DNA of 41,032 nucleotides from Bacteroidota bacterium (GCA_947460175.1 CANHGW010000026.1:1-41032), one strand, 5' to 3'. Numbered from the stretch's first letter, positions 18,590-28,069 are shown. Made by a program: numbers and translations. The notes: a model not told the origin generated them from the sequence alone.

Positions 18590-19150
18590 ATGCGTCCAGT
18601 AACTCATAATACCAAAGTTAAATTTGTAGAACCTCCTCAAGGTCATGCAGGAGAAGGATTCTTTGCTATGAAAATGAGTGAAGCAGTTGGCTTGGCTCGT
18701 AGTAATTCTATTTGGCCTTTACCATTTGCTACATCTTGTTGTGGAATTGAATTTATGGCAACAGCTGCAGCTCACTACGATTTATCCCGTTTTGGATCAG
18801 AACGTATGGCATTTACCCCACGTCAGTGTGATGTAATGATGGTGATGGGAACTATTTCAAAAAAAATGGCTCCTGTAGTACGTCAAGTGTATCTACAAAT
18901 GGCCGAACCAAGATGGGTAATGGCAGTAGGTGCATGTGCATCTAGTGGTGGCATCTTTGATACCTATTCGGTATTACAAGGCATCGATCAGATAATTCCT
19001 GTGGATGTATACGTACCAGGTTGCCCTCCTCGCCCTGAAGCTATTTTAGATGGTTTTATGCGTATCCAAGATTTAGTGAAAGAGGAAAGCTTACGCCGCA
19101 GACATAGCGACAAATACAAAGAATTGCTCAATAGTTACGGAATCCAATAG
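18590..19150 (+). CDS. nuoB: NADH-quinone oxidoreductase subunit B
   Basis: Carries the terminal 4Fe-4S cluster N2 that passes electrons to quinone. At 186 residues all four cluster ligands are present: the tandem C50-C51 ([10 protein letters not shown]), C116 (VGACASSGG) and C145 ([10 protein letters not shown]). The gap to nuoA is 68 bases with no terminator, consistent with one operon. Confidence 0.98.
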   Translation: MRPVTHNTKVKFVEPPQGHAGEGFFAMKMSEAVGLARSNSIWPLPFATSCCGIEFMATAAAHYDLSRFGSERMAFTPRQCDVMMVMGTISKKMAPVVRQVYLQMAEPRWVMAVGACASSGGIFDTYSVLQGIDQIIPVDVYVPGCPPRPEAILDGFMRIQDLVKEESLRRRHSDKYKELLNSYGIQ

Positions 19151-19176
19151 TCAACGAATATTTTAGAACTTAGCAC

Positions 19177-19677
19177 ATGTTAACAAACGAGATAATACAA
19201 CAACGATTGGTTGAGAAATTTGGAGAACAAGTTTCCAATTTTATCATGCATTATGACATTTTAACTTTTGAAACAGAAAAAGACAATAACTTGAAAGTAT
19301 TATCTTTTCTGAAAGATAGTCAAGAACTAGGCTTTACCTTTTTAAATGATCTTACAGCCGTTCATTATCCAAATGATAAAGACAGAGAATTAATGGTTGT
19401 ATACATGCTCCAAAACATTCGAGCAGGTATTCGTATTCGTATGAAAATATATACACCCATTAGTAAGCCCGATGTTTTTACTGCTGTTAATATTTTTTCT
19501 ACTGCCAATTGGCTCGAGCGTGAGGCTTATGATTTCTTTGGAGTCAATTTTGTAGGCCATCCTAATTTGATACGTATTATGAATGTAGATGAAATGGATT
19601 ATTTCCCACTTCGTAAAGAATATCAACTTGAAGATCAAACTCGTGTAGACAAAGATGATGATATGTTTGGCAGATAA
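19177..19677 (+). CDS. nuoC: NADH-quinone oxidoreductase subunit C
   Basis: The 30-kDa-type peripheral-arm subunit, 166 residues. The signature is ANWLEREAYDFFGVNFVGHPNLIRIM with the following FPLRKEYQ. NuoC and NuoD are separate genes here, not fused as in E. coli. The gap to nuoB is 26 bases and to nuoD 28 bases. Confidence 0.97.
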   Translation: MLTNEIIQQRLVEKFGEQVSNFIMHYDILTFETEKDNNLKVLSFLKDSQELGFTFLNDLTAVHYPNDKDRELMVVYMLQNIRAGIRIRMKIYTPISKPDVFTAVNIFSTANWLEREAYDFFGVNFVGHPNLIRIMNVDEMDYFPLRKEYQLEDQTRVDKDDDMFGR

Positions 19678-19705
19678 CATTTGAAAATTTTAAGAAAAGG
19701 AATCA

Positions 19706-20923
19706 ATGAATCAAAAAAGTAATATACAACTTCCTGAAGGCTCACTAGGCAAGCAAACAACAACGCTCAACTTAGGACCTACACACCCTGCAACCCATGG
19801 TGTATTTCAGAATATACTTGAAATGGATGGTGAAATAATTGTAGATGCCGTTTCAACAGTTGGCTATATCCATCGTGCCTTTGAGAAATTGGCCGAGCGA
19901 AGATCCTATTACCAAATCACCACCTTAACCGATCGACTCAATTATTGTTCATCGCCTATCAATAATATGGGATGGCACATGACAGTTGAAAAATTAATTG
20001 GTGCAGAATTACCTAAGCGAGTTGAATACCTTCGTGTGATCATCATGGAACTTTCACGAATTGCCGATCATTTAATCTGCAATTCGGTAGTGGGTGTAGA
20101 TACAGGCGCTGCTACAGGTTTCTTTTATGTATTTGAATTCAGAGAGTTGATTTATGAAATATTTGAAGAAATATGCGGTTCTCGTCTTACAACCAATATT
20201 GGCCGTATAGGTGGTTTAGAACGTAATTTTTCTGACATAGCCTTTCAAAAAATCAACCACTTTTTGAAAACATTCCCGAAGGCGATGGAGGAGTTTGAAT
20301 CACTTCTAAATCGAAATCGTATTTTCATGGATCGTACTATAGGTGCAGGTGCTATTTCTGCCGAACGAGCATTAAATTATGGTTTTACAGGTCCAAATCT
20401 TAGAGCAACAGGCATCGATTATGATGTGCGTGTAGCTCATCCTTACAGTGGTTATCAAGATTTTGATTTTTCTATTCCAGTTGGTTCAGTTGGTGATACA
20501 TACGATCGCTTTTTGGTAAGAAATGGAGAAATATGGCAAAGTTTGAGTATCATAAATCAAGCTATGGAAAAGCTAAAAGATCATGACCCTAGTGTATTTC
20601 ATGCTAATTTGCCTGATTTTTATCTACCATTGAAAGAAGATGTATATACTAAAATGGAAGCCTTAATTTATCATTTTAAAATCGTGATGGGCGAAACAGA
20701 ATTACCTGTTGGCGAGGTTTATAATGCGGTAGAAGGTGGCAATGGTGAATTAGGGTTTTATCTTATTAGCGATGGTGGACGTACACCCTACCGATTACAT
20801 TTCAGACGACCATGTTTTATTTACTATCAAGCATTTCCTGAGATGGTCATTGGAAGTATGTTGAGTGATGCAGTCGTAGCTATGAGTAGTTTAAATTTAA
20901 TCGCTGGAGAGTTAGATGCTTAG
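19706..20923 (+). CDS. nuoD: NADH-quinone oxidoreductase subunit D
   Basis: The 49-kDa-type subunit that forms the quinone pocket with NuoB. Its 405 residues include GPTHPATHGVFQ near the N-terminus, the GYIHRAFEKLAE motif, RIADHLICN, GGLERNFSD and the C-terminal RLHFRRPCF. It lacks metal-binding cysteines of the hydrogenase ancestor, as expected for complex I. Confidence 0.98.
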   Translation: MNQKSNIQLPEGSLGKQTTTLNLGPTHPATHGVFQNILEMDGEIIVDAVSTVGYIHRAFEKLAERRSYYQITTLTDRLNYCSSPINNMGWHMTVEKLIGAELPKRVEYLRVIIMELSRIADHLICNSVVGVDTGAATGFFYVFEFRELIYEIFEEICGSRLTTNIGRIGGLERNFSDIAFQKINHFLKTFPKAMEEFESLLNRNRIFMDRTIGAGAISAERALNYGFTGPNLRATGIDYDVRVAHPYSGYQDFDFSIPVGSVGDTYDRFLVRNGEIWQSLSIINQAMEKLKDHDPSVFHANLPDFYLPLKEDVYTKMEALIYHFKIVMGETELPVGEVYNAVEGGNGELGFYLISDGGRTPYRLHFRRPCFIYYQAFPEMVIGSMLSDAVVAMSSLNLIAGELDA

Positions 20924-20966
20924 ATTTTTTAAATAATTGAATTAATAACACTTTGAATTTATATAT

Positions 20967-21455
20967 ATGTTTTCGCAAGAAATAATCGATAGAATACAAG
21001 AATTAAGCAAACGTTACCCAGAGGGGAAACAAAAAAGTGCATTGATACCGGTATTACATTTAATACAAGAAACTGGTGATAATTCCTTGACTATAGAGCA
21101 AATGGATGAAGTAGCAAAACAGCTTCGCATTACACCTATTGAAGTTTATGAAGTAGCTACTTTCTATACCATGTTTAATTTAAAACCAGTTGGTAAGTAT
21201 GTGTTGGAAGTATGTCAAACAGGACCTTGTATGCTACGAGGTAGTGATCAGATCATCGATCATATCAAAAACAAACTTGGTATCAAAAATGGCGAAACCA
21301 CTGCCGATGGATTATTTACACTTAAAACTGCAGAATGCTTAGGCGCTTGTGGGTATGCCCCTATGATGCAATTGGGTAAATTTTACAAAGAAAATCTTAC
21401 ACCAGAAAAAGTAGATGCTATTCTTGAAGATTGTCGATTAGCTGCTTCTAAATAA
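20967..21455 (+). CDS. nuoE: NADH-quinone oxidoreductase subunit E
   Basis: The 24-kDa-type thioredoxin-fold subunit with a 2Fe-2S cluster. At 162 residues it shows the ligands C83, C88 (VCQTGPC) and C124, C128 (AECLGAC), and the helical VATFYTMFNLKPVGKY segment. NuoE works with NuoF in the NADH-oxidising module, yet nuoF does not follow: a terminator comes 50 bases later. Confidence 0.97.
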   Translation: MFSQEIIDRIQELSKRYPEGKQKSALIPVLHLIQETGDNSLTIEQMDEVAKQLRITPIEVYEVATFYTMFNLKPVGKYVLEVCQTGPCMLRGSDQIIDHIKNKLGIKNGETTADGLFTLKTAECLGACGYAPMMQLGKFYKENLTPEKVDAILEDCRLAASK

Positions 21456-21504
21456 TTCTATCTTCTATATTGAGTCACCAATCTATAGTGACGTTGTTTA
21501 AAAT

Positions 21505-21540
21505 AAAAAGAACGCATAATTTATGCGTTCTTTTTATTTA
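21505..21540. terminator. Bidirectional terminator after nuoE
   Basis: A perfect 14-bp stem (AAAAAGAACGCATA, 21505-21518, with TATGCGTTCTTTTT, 21522-21535) has a 3-base loop. The A-run and T-run make it work on both strands, ending nuoE and the convergent CHU_C gene. Confidence 0.9.
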
Positions 21541-21553
21541 TTTCAAGAATGAT

Positions 21554-23527
21554 TTATCGAACTAGGATAAAATCTCCTTTCTTCACTTTTTGACTTATGA
21601 TTCCTTTTTCGTTGCATTGATATACTACTACATAATGATAGGTATCAAGGTTTTGTTGAGCACCTTTAAATGTACCATCCCAACCTTTCGTAATCTCTCT
21701 GGTACTGAAAATTTCTTGGCCCCAACGGTTGTAAATTCTAAATTCACCTAATATTACACCACCACCATATTCTAAAATACGATAAACATCATTTTTGGTA
21801 TCATTGTTTGGTGAAAATGCATCTGGTAAAAAGATTTGACAACATAATTGCTGCTCTACAGGTGATTGAGTAGCTGTTATACAACCATTTGCATCGGTTA
21901 CTACTACATGATAAACACCTGATTCCAAATCTGTGGCGGTTGCACTGTATTGAGGTGGTTTGCTACTCCATTCATATCCATAATCGGGCACACCACCACT
22001 TGCAATAGCTTCTACAGATCCATCCTTTTTACTGATACAAGTTGCAATATGAGGTATCAAATACACACTCAATAAAGAATCCGGTTGAGAAATATAAGTA
22101 TCGACAGAATCTAAACATCCATGAGAATCAGCCACATAAAATCTGTAATTGCCTGCTTCAAGATAATTCATATCGGGGCTTATGCTAGATGCATTGCTTC
22201 CATACCAATATAGGTATCCTGGAATTCCGCCTACAGCATCCAATTTAACAAAACCACTTTTTTGATATTTACATTTAACATCTATCTGTTCTGCAATAGA
22301 TAAAATTACTTCTGGTGGTTGATTAATAGTAACATCTGTTGAAATAGTACAATTGGCACCATCTGTGGCAACTACATTGTATGTACCTGCTGGTAATCCA
22401 CTTTGCGTACCACCAGTCATTGGTATTCCATTGTAGGTATAAGTAAATGAGTTGGTCCCACCTGAAGCCACCACAGTAAAGGATCCATCAGAATTTCCAA
22501 AACAGTTAGCATCTGTAACGTTCGTTACATTGAGTGAAAGTGGAAGTTGTTTTACAATTGTAATTTCATCAGAATCTTTTTCAACACCACCACAAAGATA
22601 AAAAGTAGCTACTGCTTTATAGGTTGTAGTCACATTAGGGCAAACATTTAAAGAATCCGTTGAATCTGGAAGAGCAATATTATTGGTTACATCAAACCAT
22701 TCGATGGAAACACCAGCTGGTACTCCACCACCTCCTCCAGCAGGTTGAGGAAGAAAACGCCAAGCATCATTAGTAGCTGTCCATTGATTTGGTAAATTTC
22801 TTCCAGGTACAATGACTGCAATAGTTCCTCCATTATTTTGTATACCATGAATTGCTTGTCCTGAATTCCATTGTGTACACAAATCTTTATTTGCTATGTA
22901 AGTTTCAATTACGTTGGTACCTTCATACAAAGCAATTTGTTGTGTATTCAATAACACATTACATGCTCCTAAAAACATAGGCAGTAAATTCCAAGATATT
23001 ACAAAAACTCGATTAGGAGCAGTTCCTATGGTTTGATAAGACATAGAGCCACCCGCTGGTGGATATAAATCATGATAAGGACACATAATAGCATTATGTG
23101 CTGAAGTGTATGTAGTATTTGGTAAAGGAGCTACTGCTGCAAAACTCCACGGACATCCTCCATTTGCTTGACCAATGTTAAAACTTACAAGACCATTCGA
23201 ACCAGCTATTAGTTGATTATACGTATTGCCAAAAAAACAAAAATCAAATGGCATATTGATCACACCAGACCATACATCGTCAGAAAAAACAGGAATAATA
23301 GTACCTGGTAAAAAAGAATAGGGTTGATAATTGATTTGACTTACTGTATAATTACTAGTTCCAACATTAGGTGTTGTAATGACAGATTGTATCGTAGTAC
23401 ATGGTTGACAAGTCGGTACTGTAATATCAGCCCCTAAATCGATGGATCCTGTGGGTTGAGAAATAGCTTTCAATGAAGAAAACAAAACAACGATAAAAAA
23501 TAATATTCTAAAATGTACAATTTGCAT
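21554..23527 (-). CDS. Cell-surface protein with SprB repeats and CHU_C T9SS domain
   Basis: The 657-residue product has a signal peptide (cleavage near KAISQ), then a ~230-residue N-terminal domain with GVINMPFDFCFFGNTYNQLI, typical of gliding-associated proteins. Three SprB-type repeats follow (~335-405, ~410-480, ~490-560), each near a G-x-Y-x-V core and an NCT or GC turn. The CHU_C domain occupies ~570-657 (FLPDAFSPNNDTKNDVY, YNRWGQEIFST, TYHYVVVY). It is probably exported by T9SS and surface-bound; SprB-repeat proteins act as adhesins in gliding. The shorter length sets it apart from the giant SprB adhesin itself. Confidence 0.9.
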   Translation of the reverse strand: MQIVHFRILFFIVVLFSSLKAISQPTGSIDLGADITVPTCQPCTTIQSVITTPNVGTSNYTVSQINYQPYSFLPGTIIPVFSDDVWSGVINMPFDFCFFGNTYNQLIAGSNGLVSFNIGQANGGCPWSFAAVAPLPNTTYTSAHNAIMCPYHDLYPPAGGSMSYQTIGTAPNRVFVISWNLLPMFLGACNVLLNTQQIALYEGTNVIETYIANKDLCTQWNSGQAIHGIQNNGGTIAVIVPGRNLPNQWTATNDAWRFLPQPAGGGGGVPAGVSIEWFDVTNNIALPDSTDSLNVCPNVTTTYKAVATFYLCGGVEKDSDEITIVKQLPLSLNVTNVTDANCFGNSDGSFTVVASGGTNSFTYTYNGIPMTGGTQSGLPAGTYNVVATDGANCTISTDVTINQPPEVILSIAEQIDVKCKYQKSGFVKLDAVGGIPGYLYWYGSNASSISPDMNYLEAGNYRFYVADSHGCLDSVDTYISQPDSLLSVYLIPHIATCISKKDGSVEAIASGGVPDYGYEWSSKPPQYSATATDLESGVYHVVVTDANGCITATQSPVEQQLCCQIFLPDAFSPNNDTKNDVYRILEYGGGVILGEFRIYNRWGQEIFSTREITKGWDGTFKGAQQNLDTYHYVVVYQCNEKGIISQKVKKGDFILVR

Positions 23528-23724
23528 ATCTTGTGCTTATGAATTAAAAGACGAAATTACTACAAAAAAGGTTTGTTTAAACCAATAAATATATTTTTCT
23601 TATATTTTTAGAAAAACTTCAACTGAATTAACTCCTACAGATTAAATTAGTCAACCCATAATCTATCTAATCCTAAAGGTTTGCTAAACTTGACCTATGA
23701 TTAAAAAGTTGAACCTATAAATTC

Positions 23725-23732
23725 TAACTTTG
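23725..23732 (+). promoter_or_regulatory. -7 box for the cytochrome/YceI operon
   Basis: TAACTTTG lies 20 bases before the ATG of the cytochrome c lipoprotein gene. No TTG occurs at the expected -33 distance. Confidence 0.4.
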
Positions 23733-23751
23733 AAAGGAAAAGTTATACAAA

Positions 23752-24123
23752 ATGAAAAGTATCTTGCTATTAATTACAACCTTTGTCTCTATTGTAACCC
23801 TTAGTGCAAGTTGTGTAAACAACAATAAACAAGATTTACTCAACGCGTCTGCTTGTGATACATCGAGTGTAAAATATTCTACTATTATTGCTCCAATCAT
23901 GACAAACTATTGTACCAATTGTCATGGAGGAAGTTCTCCATCAGCTAATATCGATTTAGAAGGTTATACTAATGTAAAAACATATGTTGACAATGGTAAA
24001 TTATGGGGGACTATGAATCATGATAATGGGTATTCTGCTATGCCTCAAGGAACAGGTAAATTAGATGCTTGCACACTTAATAAACTACTTGCATGGATTC
24101 ATGCAGGTGCATTAAATAATTAA
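23752..24123 (+). CDS. Mono-heme cytochrome c lipoprotein
   Basis: The 123-residue product has a lipoprotein signal (TLSAS-C21) and one heme motif, C54-TNC-H58, with Met97 in YSAMPQG as the likely distal ligand. This is a compact class of small c-type cytochrome. It should carry one electron at the periplasmic face of a membrane. It is the first gene of a tight four-gene run (gaps 4, 2 and 25 bases), so its electron partner may be the YceI or barrel protein encoded next. Confidence 0.9.
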   Translation: MKSILLLITTFVSIVTLSASCVNNNKQDLLNASACDTSSVKYSTIIAPIMTNYCTNCHGGSSPSANIDLEGYTNVKTYVDNGKLWGTMNHDNGYSAMPQGTGKLDACTLNKLLAWIHAGALNN

Positions 24124-24127
24124 AATT

Positions 24128-24571
24128 ATGAATAAAAAACTCGCCTATTTACTAGGATTTCTAATTATTGCGATTGTTGGTATATTTATTGTTTTGAAAT
24201 TTGTAAATAAACCTGTCAATGACTATTCTAGTAAAGAAGTTAAAACAACGTTTAGTTTTGCAGACATCATGAATAAGGTTTCGAACGATACTGCATCGTT
24301 GACTGAACTAAAAGATCAATTAGTTGGTATTGAAGGATTGGTAAAAAAAGTAACCAATGACTCTACTTCTACAACCTTAGAAATTGGTGACACTACATCA
24401 ATGTCAAGTATTATTTGTCAAATTGATGCACGCTATAAAAATGATTTTTCTAATCTTAAACCCGGTGATGCTATAGCAGTCAAAGGTATCATTACTGGAT
24501 ACACCATTGACACAGATTTAGGATTCGGTAATACGGTCGAAATGAATTATTGTACACAATTAAAAAAATAA
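24128..24571 (+). CDS. Membrane-anchored OB-fold protein (tRNA_anti-like)
   Basis: The 147-residue product has one N-terminal membrane helix (LAYLLGFLIIAIVGIFIVLKF) and a C-terminal domain with the OB-fold strand pattern (LVGIEGLVKKVTN, TTLEIGD, IICQID, GDAIAVKGIITGY). It matches the tRNA_anti-like family of exported OB proteins. The ligand is unknown. In this family the domain sits outside the cytoplasm, so tRNA binding is unlikely despite the name. Confidence 0.8.
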   Translation: MNKKLAYLLGFLIIAIVGIFIVLKFVNKPVNDYSSKEVKTTFSFADIMNKVSNDTASLTELKDQLVGIEGLVKKVTNDSTSTTLEIGDTTSMSSIICQIDARYKNDFSNLKPGDAIAVKGIITGYTIDTDLGFGNTVEMNYCTQLKK

Positions 24572-24573
24572 AC

Positions 24574-25119
24574 ATGAAAAAAGTTCTTTTATCTCTTCTT
24601 GTAATTACAGCATTTCAAGTAAATGCTCAAAAATATTTAACGAAATCAGGCACTATTGATTTTCTCTCTAAAGCTCCTTTGGAAACAATTGAGGGTGTAA
24701 ATAAATCAGTTGCAGCTTTGGTAGATGCGCAAACAGGTTCACTTGATTTTATAGTTCAAATAAAAAGCTTTGTATTTGACCGACAACTATTGCAAGAACA
24801 CTTTAATGAGAACTACATGGAAAGTACAAAATTTCCAAAAGCAACGTTTAAAGGGAATATTGAAAATATGAAGTCTATCAACCTAACAAAAGATGGCGAA
24901 TATGATGCAATTACCTCAGGAAAATTGACTATTCATGGTGTAACTAAAGATGTAAAGCAAAAAGGAAAATTATTGGTGAAAGGTGGTAAAATAGTGCTTA
25001 TTTCAAATTTCAGTGTTTTATTAGCTGATTATAATATTTCAATTCCAGGGGCTGTAAAGGATAAAATTTCAAAAGATGTAAAAGTCAATGTGAAATGCAC
25101 ATTAGATCCTATTAAATAG
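24574..25119 (+). CDS. YceI-family periplasmic lipid-binding protein
   Basis: From ATG 24574 the product is 181 residues with a signal peptide (MKKVLLSLLVITAFQVNA-Q). It has the YceI lipocalin-like pattern: SGTIDFLSKAP, GSLDFIVQIKSF, ESTKFPKATFKG, GKLTIHGVTKDV. YceI proteins bind polyisoprenoid chains such as quinones. The frame also reaches ATG 24550, but that would add eight residues before the signal and overlap the OB gene. The stop of the OB gene is two bases upstream. Confidence 0.92.
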   Translation: MKKVLLSLLVITAFQVNAQKYLTKSGTIDFLSKAPLETIEGVNKSVAALVDAQTGSLDFIVQIKSFVFDRQLLQEHFNENYMESTKFPKATFKGNIENMKSINLTKDGEYDAITSGKLTIHGVTKDVKQKGKLLVKGGKIVLISNFSVLLADYNISIPGAVKDKISKDVKVNVKCTLDPIK

Positions 25120-25144
25120 TTTTACAAATAAAATGATTGATTAG

Positions 25145-26044
25145 ATGAATAGATTATTATTCCTTGCATTGCTACTGATACAGCAAGTAGCTTTTGCTCA
25201 AACTGACACCAAAGACGAACTTGAAAATTTGTTATCACAAGAACAAAAACCTGTAAAAGAGTTTGTGAAAAATGCATTTAAGTCCTCACGGGTCATTAAT
25301 GGGCATTCAATGGAATTTATCGGAAAGGGTGTTTTAGACTTTCGTATTTTACATCGTTTTGGCGCACTCAATACAGGATGGAGAGAGTTATTTGGCCTCG
25401 ATCAGGCCTCTATGCGTATGGGATTTGATTATGGTATTAGTAAAAATCTCACAATAGGAATTGGTCGTAGTACTTTTAATAAAGAAGTTGATGGTTTTGT
25501 AAAATACCGAATTGCGCATCAACACAAAGGATTGAAACCTATTCCTTTATCATTGATTTGGGTTTCAGGTATGACTATGAATACGACCAAAATAACTGAC
25601 TCAAAATTAAATGCGTTTGAAAATAGATTAGGTTATTATCATCAAATAATTGCAGGACGAAAGTTTGGCGAAGCATTTACATTACAATTGTCTCCTACAT
25701 TTGTTCATCGCAATTTGGTGGATTTACCTGTTGATAATAATAATATGATAGCCTTGGGTGTAGGTGCACGATTGAAATTAACAAATCGTACTGCTTTGAT
25801 ATTAGATACCTACCCTATTTTGTATGGCGATCATGAAGGATATAATATATTCCCATTATCAATCGGTTTTGATATCGAAACAGGCGGTCATGTTTTCCAA
25901 TTACATGTAAGTAATGCGAGAGGTATGAACGAAAAAGCATTTATTACAGAAACTACACAAGACTGGACAAAAGGTGAAATACAAATAGGATTCAATCTAT
26001 CTCGAGTATTTACTATTGTAAAAAATACAGAAAGTAGTTGGTAA
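25145..26044 (+). CDS. DUF5777-family outer-membrane beta-barrel protein
   Basis: The 299-residue product has a signal peptide (LLLIQQVAFA-Q), a charged periplasmic stretch (DELENLLSQEQKP) and then strands typical of the DUF5777 barrel: SSRVINGHSMEFIGKGVLDFRILHRFG, LTIGIGRSTFNKEVDGFVKYRI, and GHVFQLHVSNARGMNEKAF near the end. Family assignment is from memory. It ends the cytochrome/OB/YceI operon, so the set may form an envelope redox module, with the barrel as outer-membrane component. Confidence 0.82.
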   Translation: MNRLLFLALLLIQQVAFAQTDTKDELENLLSQEQKPVKEFVKNAFKSSRVINGHSMEFIGKGVLDFRILHRFGALNTGWRELFGLDQASMRMGFDYGISKNLTIGIGRSTFNKEVDGFVKYRIAHQHKGLKPIPLSLIWVSGMTMNTTKITDSKLNAFENRLGYYHQIIAGRKFGEAFTLQLSPTFVHRNLVDLPVDNNNMIALGVGARLKLTNRTALILDTYPILYGDHEGYNIFPLSIGFDIETGGHVFQLHVSNARGMNEKAFITETTQDWTKGEIQIGFNLSRVFTIVKNTESSW

Positions 26045-26072
26045 TCAATTTTTAAAATATATTAATTCCACG

Positions 26073-26100
26073 GGTCATCAATAATTAGATGACCTTTTTT
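26073..26100 (+). terminator. Rho-independent terminator
   Basis: A 7-bp stem (GGTCATC, 26073-26079, with GATGACC, 26088-26094), an 8-base loop and six T residues follow the DUF5777 gene by about 30 bases. Confidence 0.75.
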
Positions 26101-26235
26101 CACCGATTAATCTCTATTATCAAAAAGTTCACCTTTTTTTCTCAGTATATATTATCTTTTAGTTAAGTTTTTATATCTTCGGAACTTAATATAATATGAA
26201 AACTTGATTCAAGTAATTGAATTTGGAAATAATAC

Positions 26236-26994
26236 ATGCAAGACGTTATCAATAGTATCAAACAATTTCAATCTGTCACCTTAAAGGAGTTGGATAGTGT
26301 CAAGCTTCAAAATCGTATTGATTCAAAGTATATTCTTACAAAACAACAATTGGTGGAAGTACTTGATGGGATATGTCAAGACCAATTTGTATTGGAAATA
26401 GATGATAATCGTATTTTCAGTTATCAAACTGTTTATTTTGATACCCCAGATTTTCAATTCTACAGAGATCATCACAATGGATGTATTAATCGTGTAAAAG
26501 TTAGAAGTCGAGAATATATCGAAAGCAATCTTTGTTTTTACGAAATAAAACGAAAGCTATTTGGAACACGTACCGATAAACAACGTAAGGTAATTCCAAC
26601 CATTTATCATGAAGTTCCAGTTGAAGATTACAATTTGATTCAATATAAGCGTCTCGATAATAAACCGATCGTAGAAAAGCTTTCAAATAGCTTTAAACGT
26701 ATCACATTAACCAATAAAAAATTTACTGAACGCATTACCATTGATTTAGAAATTAATTTTGATAATGGTAAAAAACATATCGAATTGCCTAATTTGGTTG
26801 TGATTGAGGTTAAACAAGGTAAAACAGATGTTTTTAGTAATACAATACAAGTATTAAAACGATTACGAATTCATGAAAGCAGTTTCAGCAAATATGCAAT
26901 TGGTGTTTCGTTGTTAGAAGAAAATATTAAACACAATAATTTTAAACCCATACTATTAAAACTAAATAAAATAGAAAACTATGCAAGATGCTGA
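26236..26994 (+). CDS. VTC-domain polyphosphate polymerase-like protein
   Basis: The 252-residue product fits the VTC fold, a tunnel enzyme related to yeast Vtc4 that makes polyphosphate from ATP. Visible motifs are the N-terminal QNRIDSKYILTKQQL, the YQTVYFDTPDFQFYRDHHNG strand pair, CFYEIKRK and the later NLVVIEVKQG acidic residue. It overlaps the DUF4956 gene by 14 bases, so the pair is translationally coupled. VTC and DUF4956 genes are often neighbours in bacteria. Activity is not established for these bacterial proteins. Confidence 0.9.
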   Translation: MQDVINSIKQFQSVTLKELDSVKLQNRIDSKYILTKQQLVEVLDGICQDQFVLEIDDNRIFSYQTVYFDTPDFQFYRDHHNGCINRVKVRSREYIESNLCFYEIKRKLFGTRTDKQRKVIPTIYHEVPVEDYNLIQYKRLDNKPIVEKLSNSFKRITLTNKKFTERITIDLEINFDNGKKHIELPNLVVIEVKQGKTDVFSNTIQVLKRLRIHESSFSKYAIGVSLLEENIKHNNFKPILLKLNKIENYARC

Positions 26995-27643
26995 AAAAGT
27001 GCTGAAAGAATTGAAAGACGTACCAATGGATTCCATCGAATTATTAACAAGATTTGGAATCAATTTTGTAGCCTTATTTATTTTAGTTCGATTGATTTAT
27101 TATCCTACCCATAAAAATAAAGATTTCCTTTTTACCTTCTTTATTTTCAATTTTATCATATTCACCTTATTGAGTACAACCCATATCAAACAAGGCGTTG
27201 CCTTTGGTTTGTTTGCAGTATTCTCCATTATGCGATACCGTACAGTGACAATACCAATCAAAGAAATGGGCTATTTTTTCATCTGTCTTGCATTAGGAAT
27301 GATAAACTCATTATCTATTATTGATGATCACACTATGTTTTCTAGTTGGATGATTGTATTATTGAGTAATGGGTGTATCTTGTTACTAACCGTAGTACTC
27401 GATCGATTTATTTCGTTGACTCACGAAAACTTTAAAGAAATAACTTACGAACGAGTTGATTTAATAACTCCTAGTAAACGAAATGAATTAATAGAGGATT
27501 TAATACAACGTACAGGCCTTCCAATTCATCGAGTTGAAATAAAAAATATTAACTTCTTACGCGATACTGCCAAAGTACACGTATTTTACAATGCAAAAGA
27601 AAATGAAAACCCTATGGGGGTTGCTGGTGGTGACGATGATTAA
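26981..27643 (+). CDS. DUF4956 membrane protein
   Basis: The 220-residue product has four membrane helices (~25-43, ~50-70, ~95-115, ~120-142) and a cytoplasmic C-terminal domain. The loop GLFAVFSIMRYRTVTIPIKEMGYFF between helices 2 and 3 is the DUF4956 hallmark. The tail ends with a Gly/Asp-rich string (GGDDD). Its gene overlaps the VTC gene, which suggests a membrane partner for polymer synthesis or export; this is inferred from pairing only. Confidence 0.88.
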   Translation: MQDAEKVLKELKDVPMDSIELLTRFGINFVALFILVRLIYYPTHKNKDFLFTFFIFNFIIFTLLSTTHIKQGVAFGLFAVFSIMRYRTVTIPIKEMGYFFICLALGMINSLSIIDDHTMFSSWMIVLLSNGCILLLTVVLDRFISLTHENFKEITYERVDLITPSKRNELIEDLIQRTGLPIHRVEIKNINFLRDTAKVHVFYNAKENENPMGVAGGDDD

Positions 27644-27664
27644 AAATAACTTAAACAGATAGTA

Positions 27665-28066
27665 ATGAAATTTAAATATGCATTTATAGTTCTAGTTCTA
27701 ATAACAACAATTACTTTTTCATGCACTAAAGGATCTGGTCCAGGTGGAAGAGCTTCCATTCGTGGAAAAGTATTTGCAAGGAATTATAGTAATAGCTTTA
27801 TAATAAATGATTCTGGCTTTGTAGGAGGTGTAAAAGTATATATTAAGTATGGCGATCAACCAGGAATTGGTGATAATACTGATACTGACCAAAATGGTGA
27901 ATTTTATTTTAATTATTTGCGTGAAGGCAAATACACCCTTGTAGTATACTCCAAGCAACTACAAAATAACACACTCGATAGCGCGATTATTCAAGAAGTA
28001 GAAATTAAAAACCGAAAAGAAGAATTAAATGTTCCAAGGTTCGAGATCAATACATTAAAAAACTAA
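27665..28066 (+). CDS. Lipoprotein with SdrD-B/carboxypeptidase-regulatory-like domain
   Basis: The 133-residue product has a lipoprotein signal (TITFS-C20) and one Ig-like domain with RGKVFARNY...GVKVYIKYG, TDQNGEFYFNYLREGKYTLVVY, the strand pattern of SdrD-B or CarboxypepD_reg folds. It sits between DUF4956 and DUF2490 in one run (gaps 21 and 3 bases). The function is unknown; a periplasmic link between inner- and outer-membrane components is a possible reading. Confidence 0.82.
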   Translation: MKFKYAFIVLVLITTITFSCTKGSGPGGRASIRGKVFARNYSNSFIINDSGFVGGVKVYIKYGDQPGIGDNTDTDQNGEFYFNYLREGKYTLVVYSKQLQNNTLDSAIIQEVEIKNRKEELNVPRFEINTLKN

Positions 28067-28069
28067 ATA

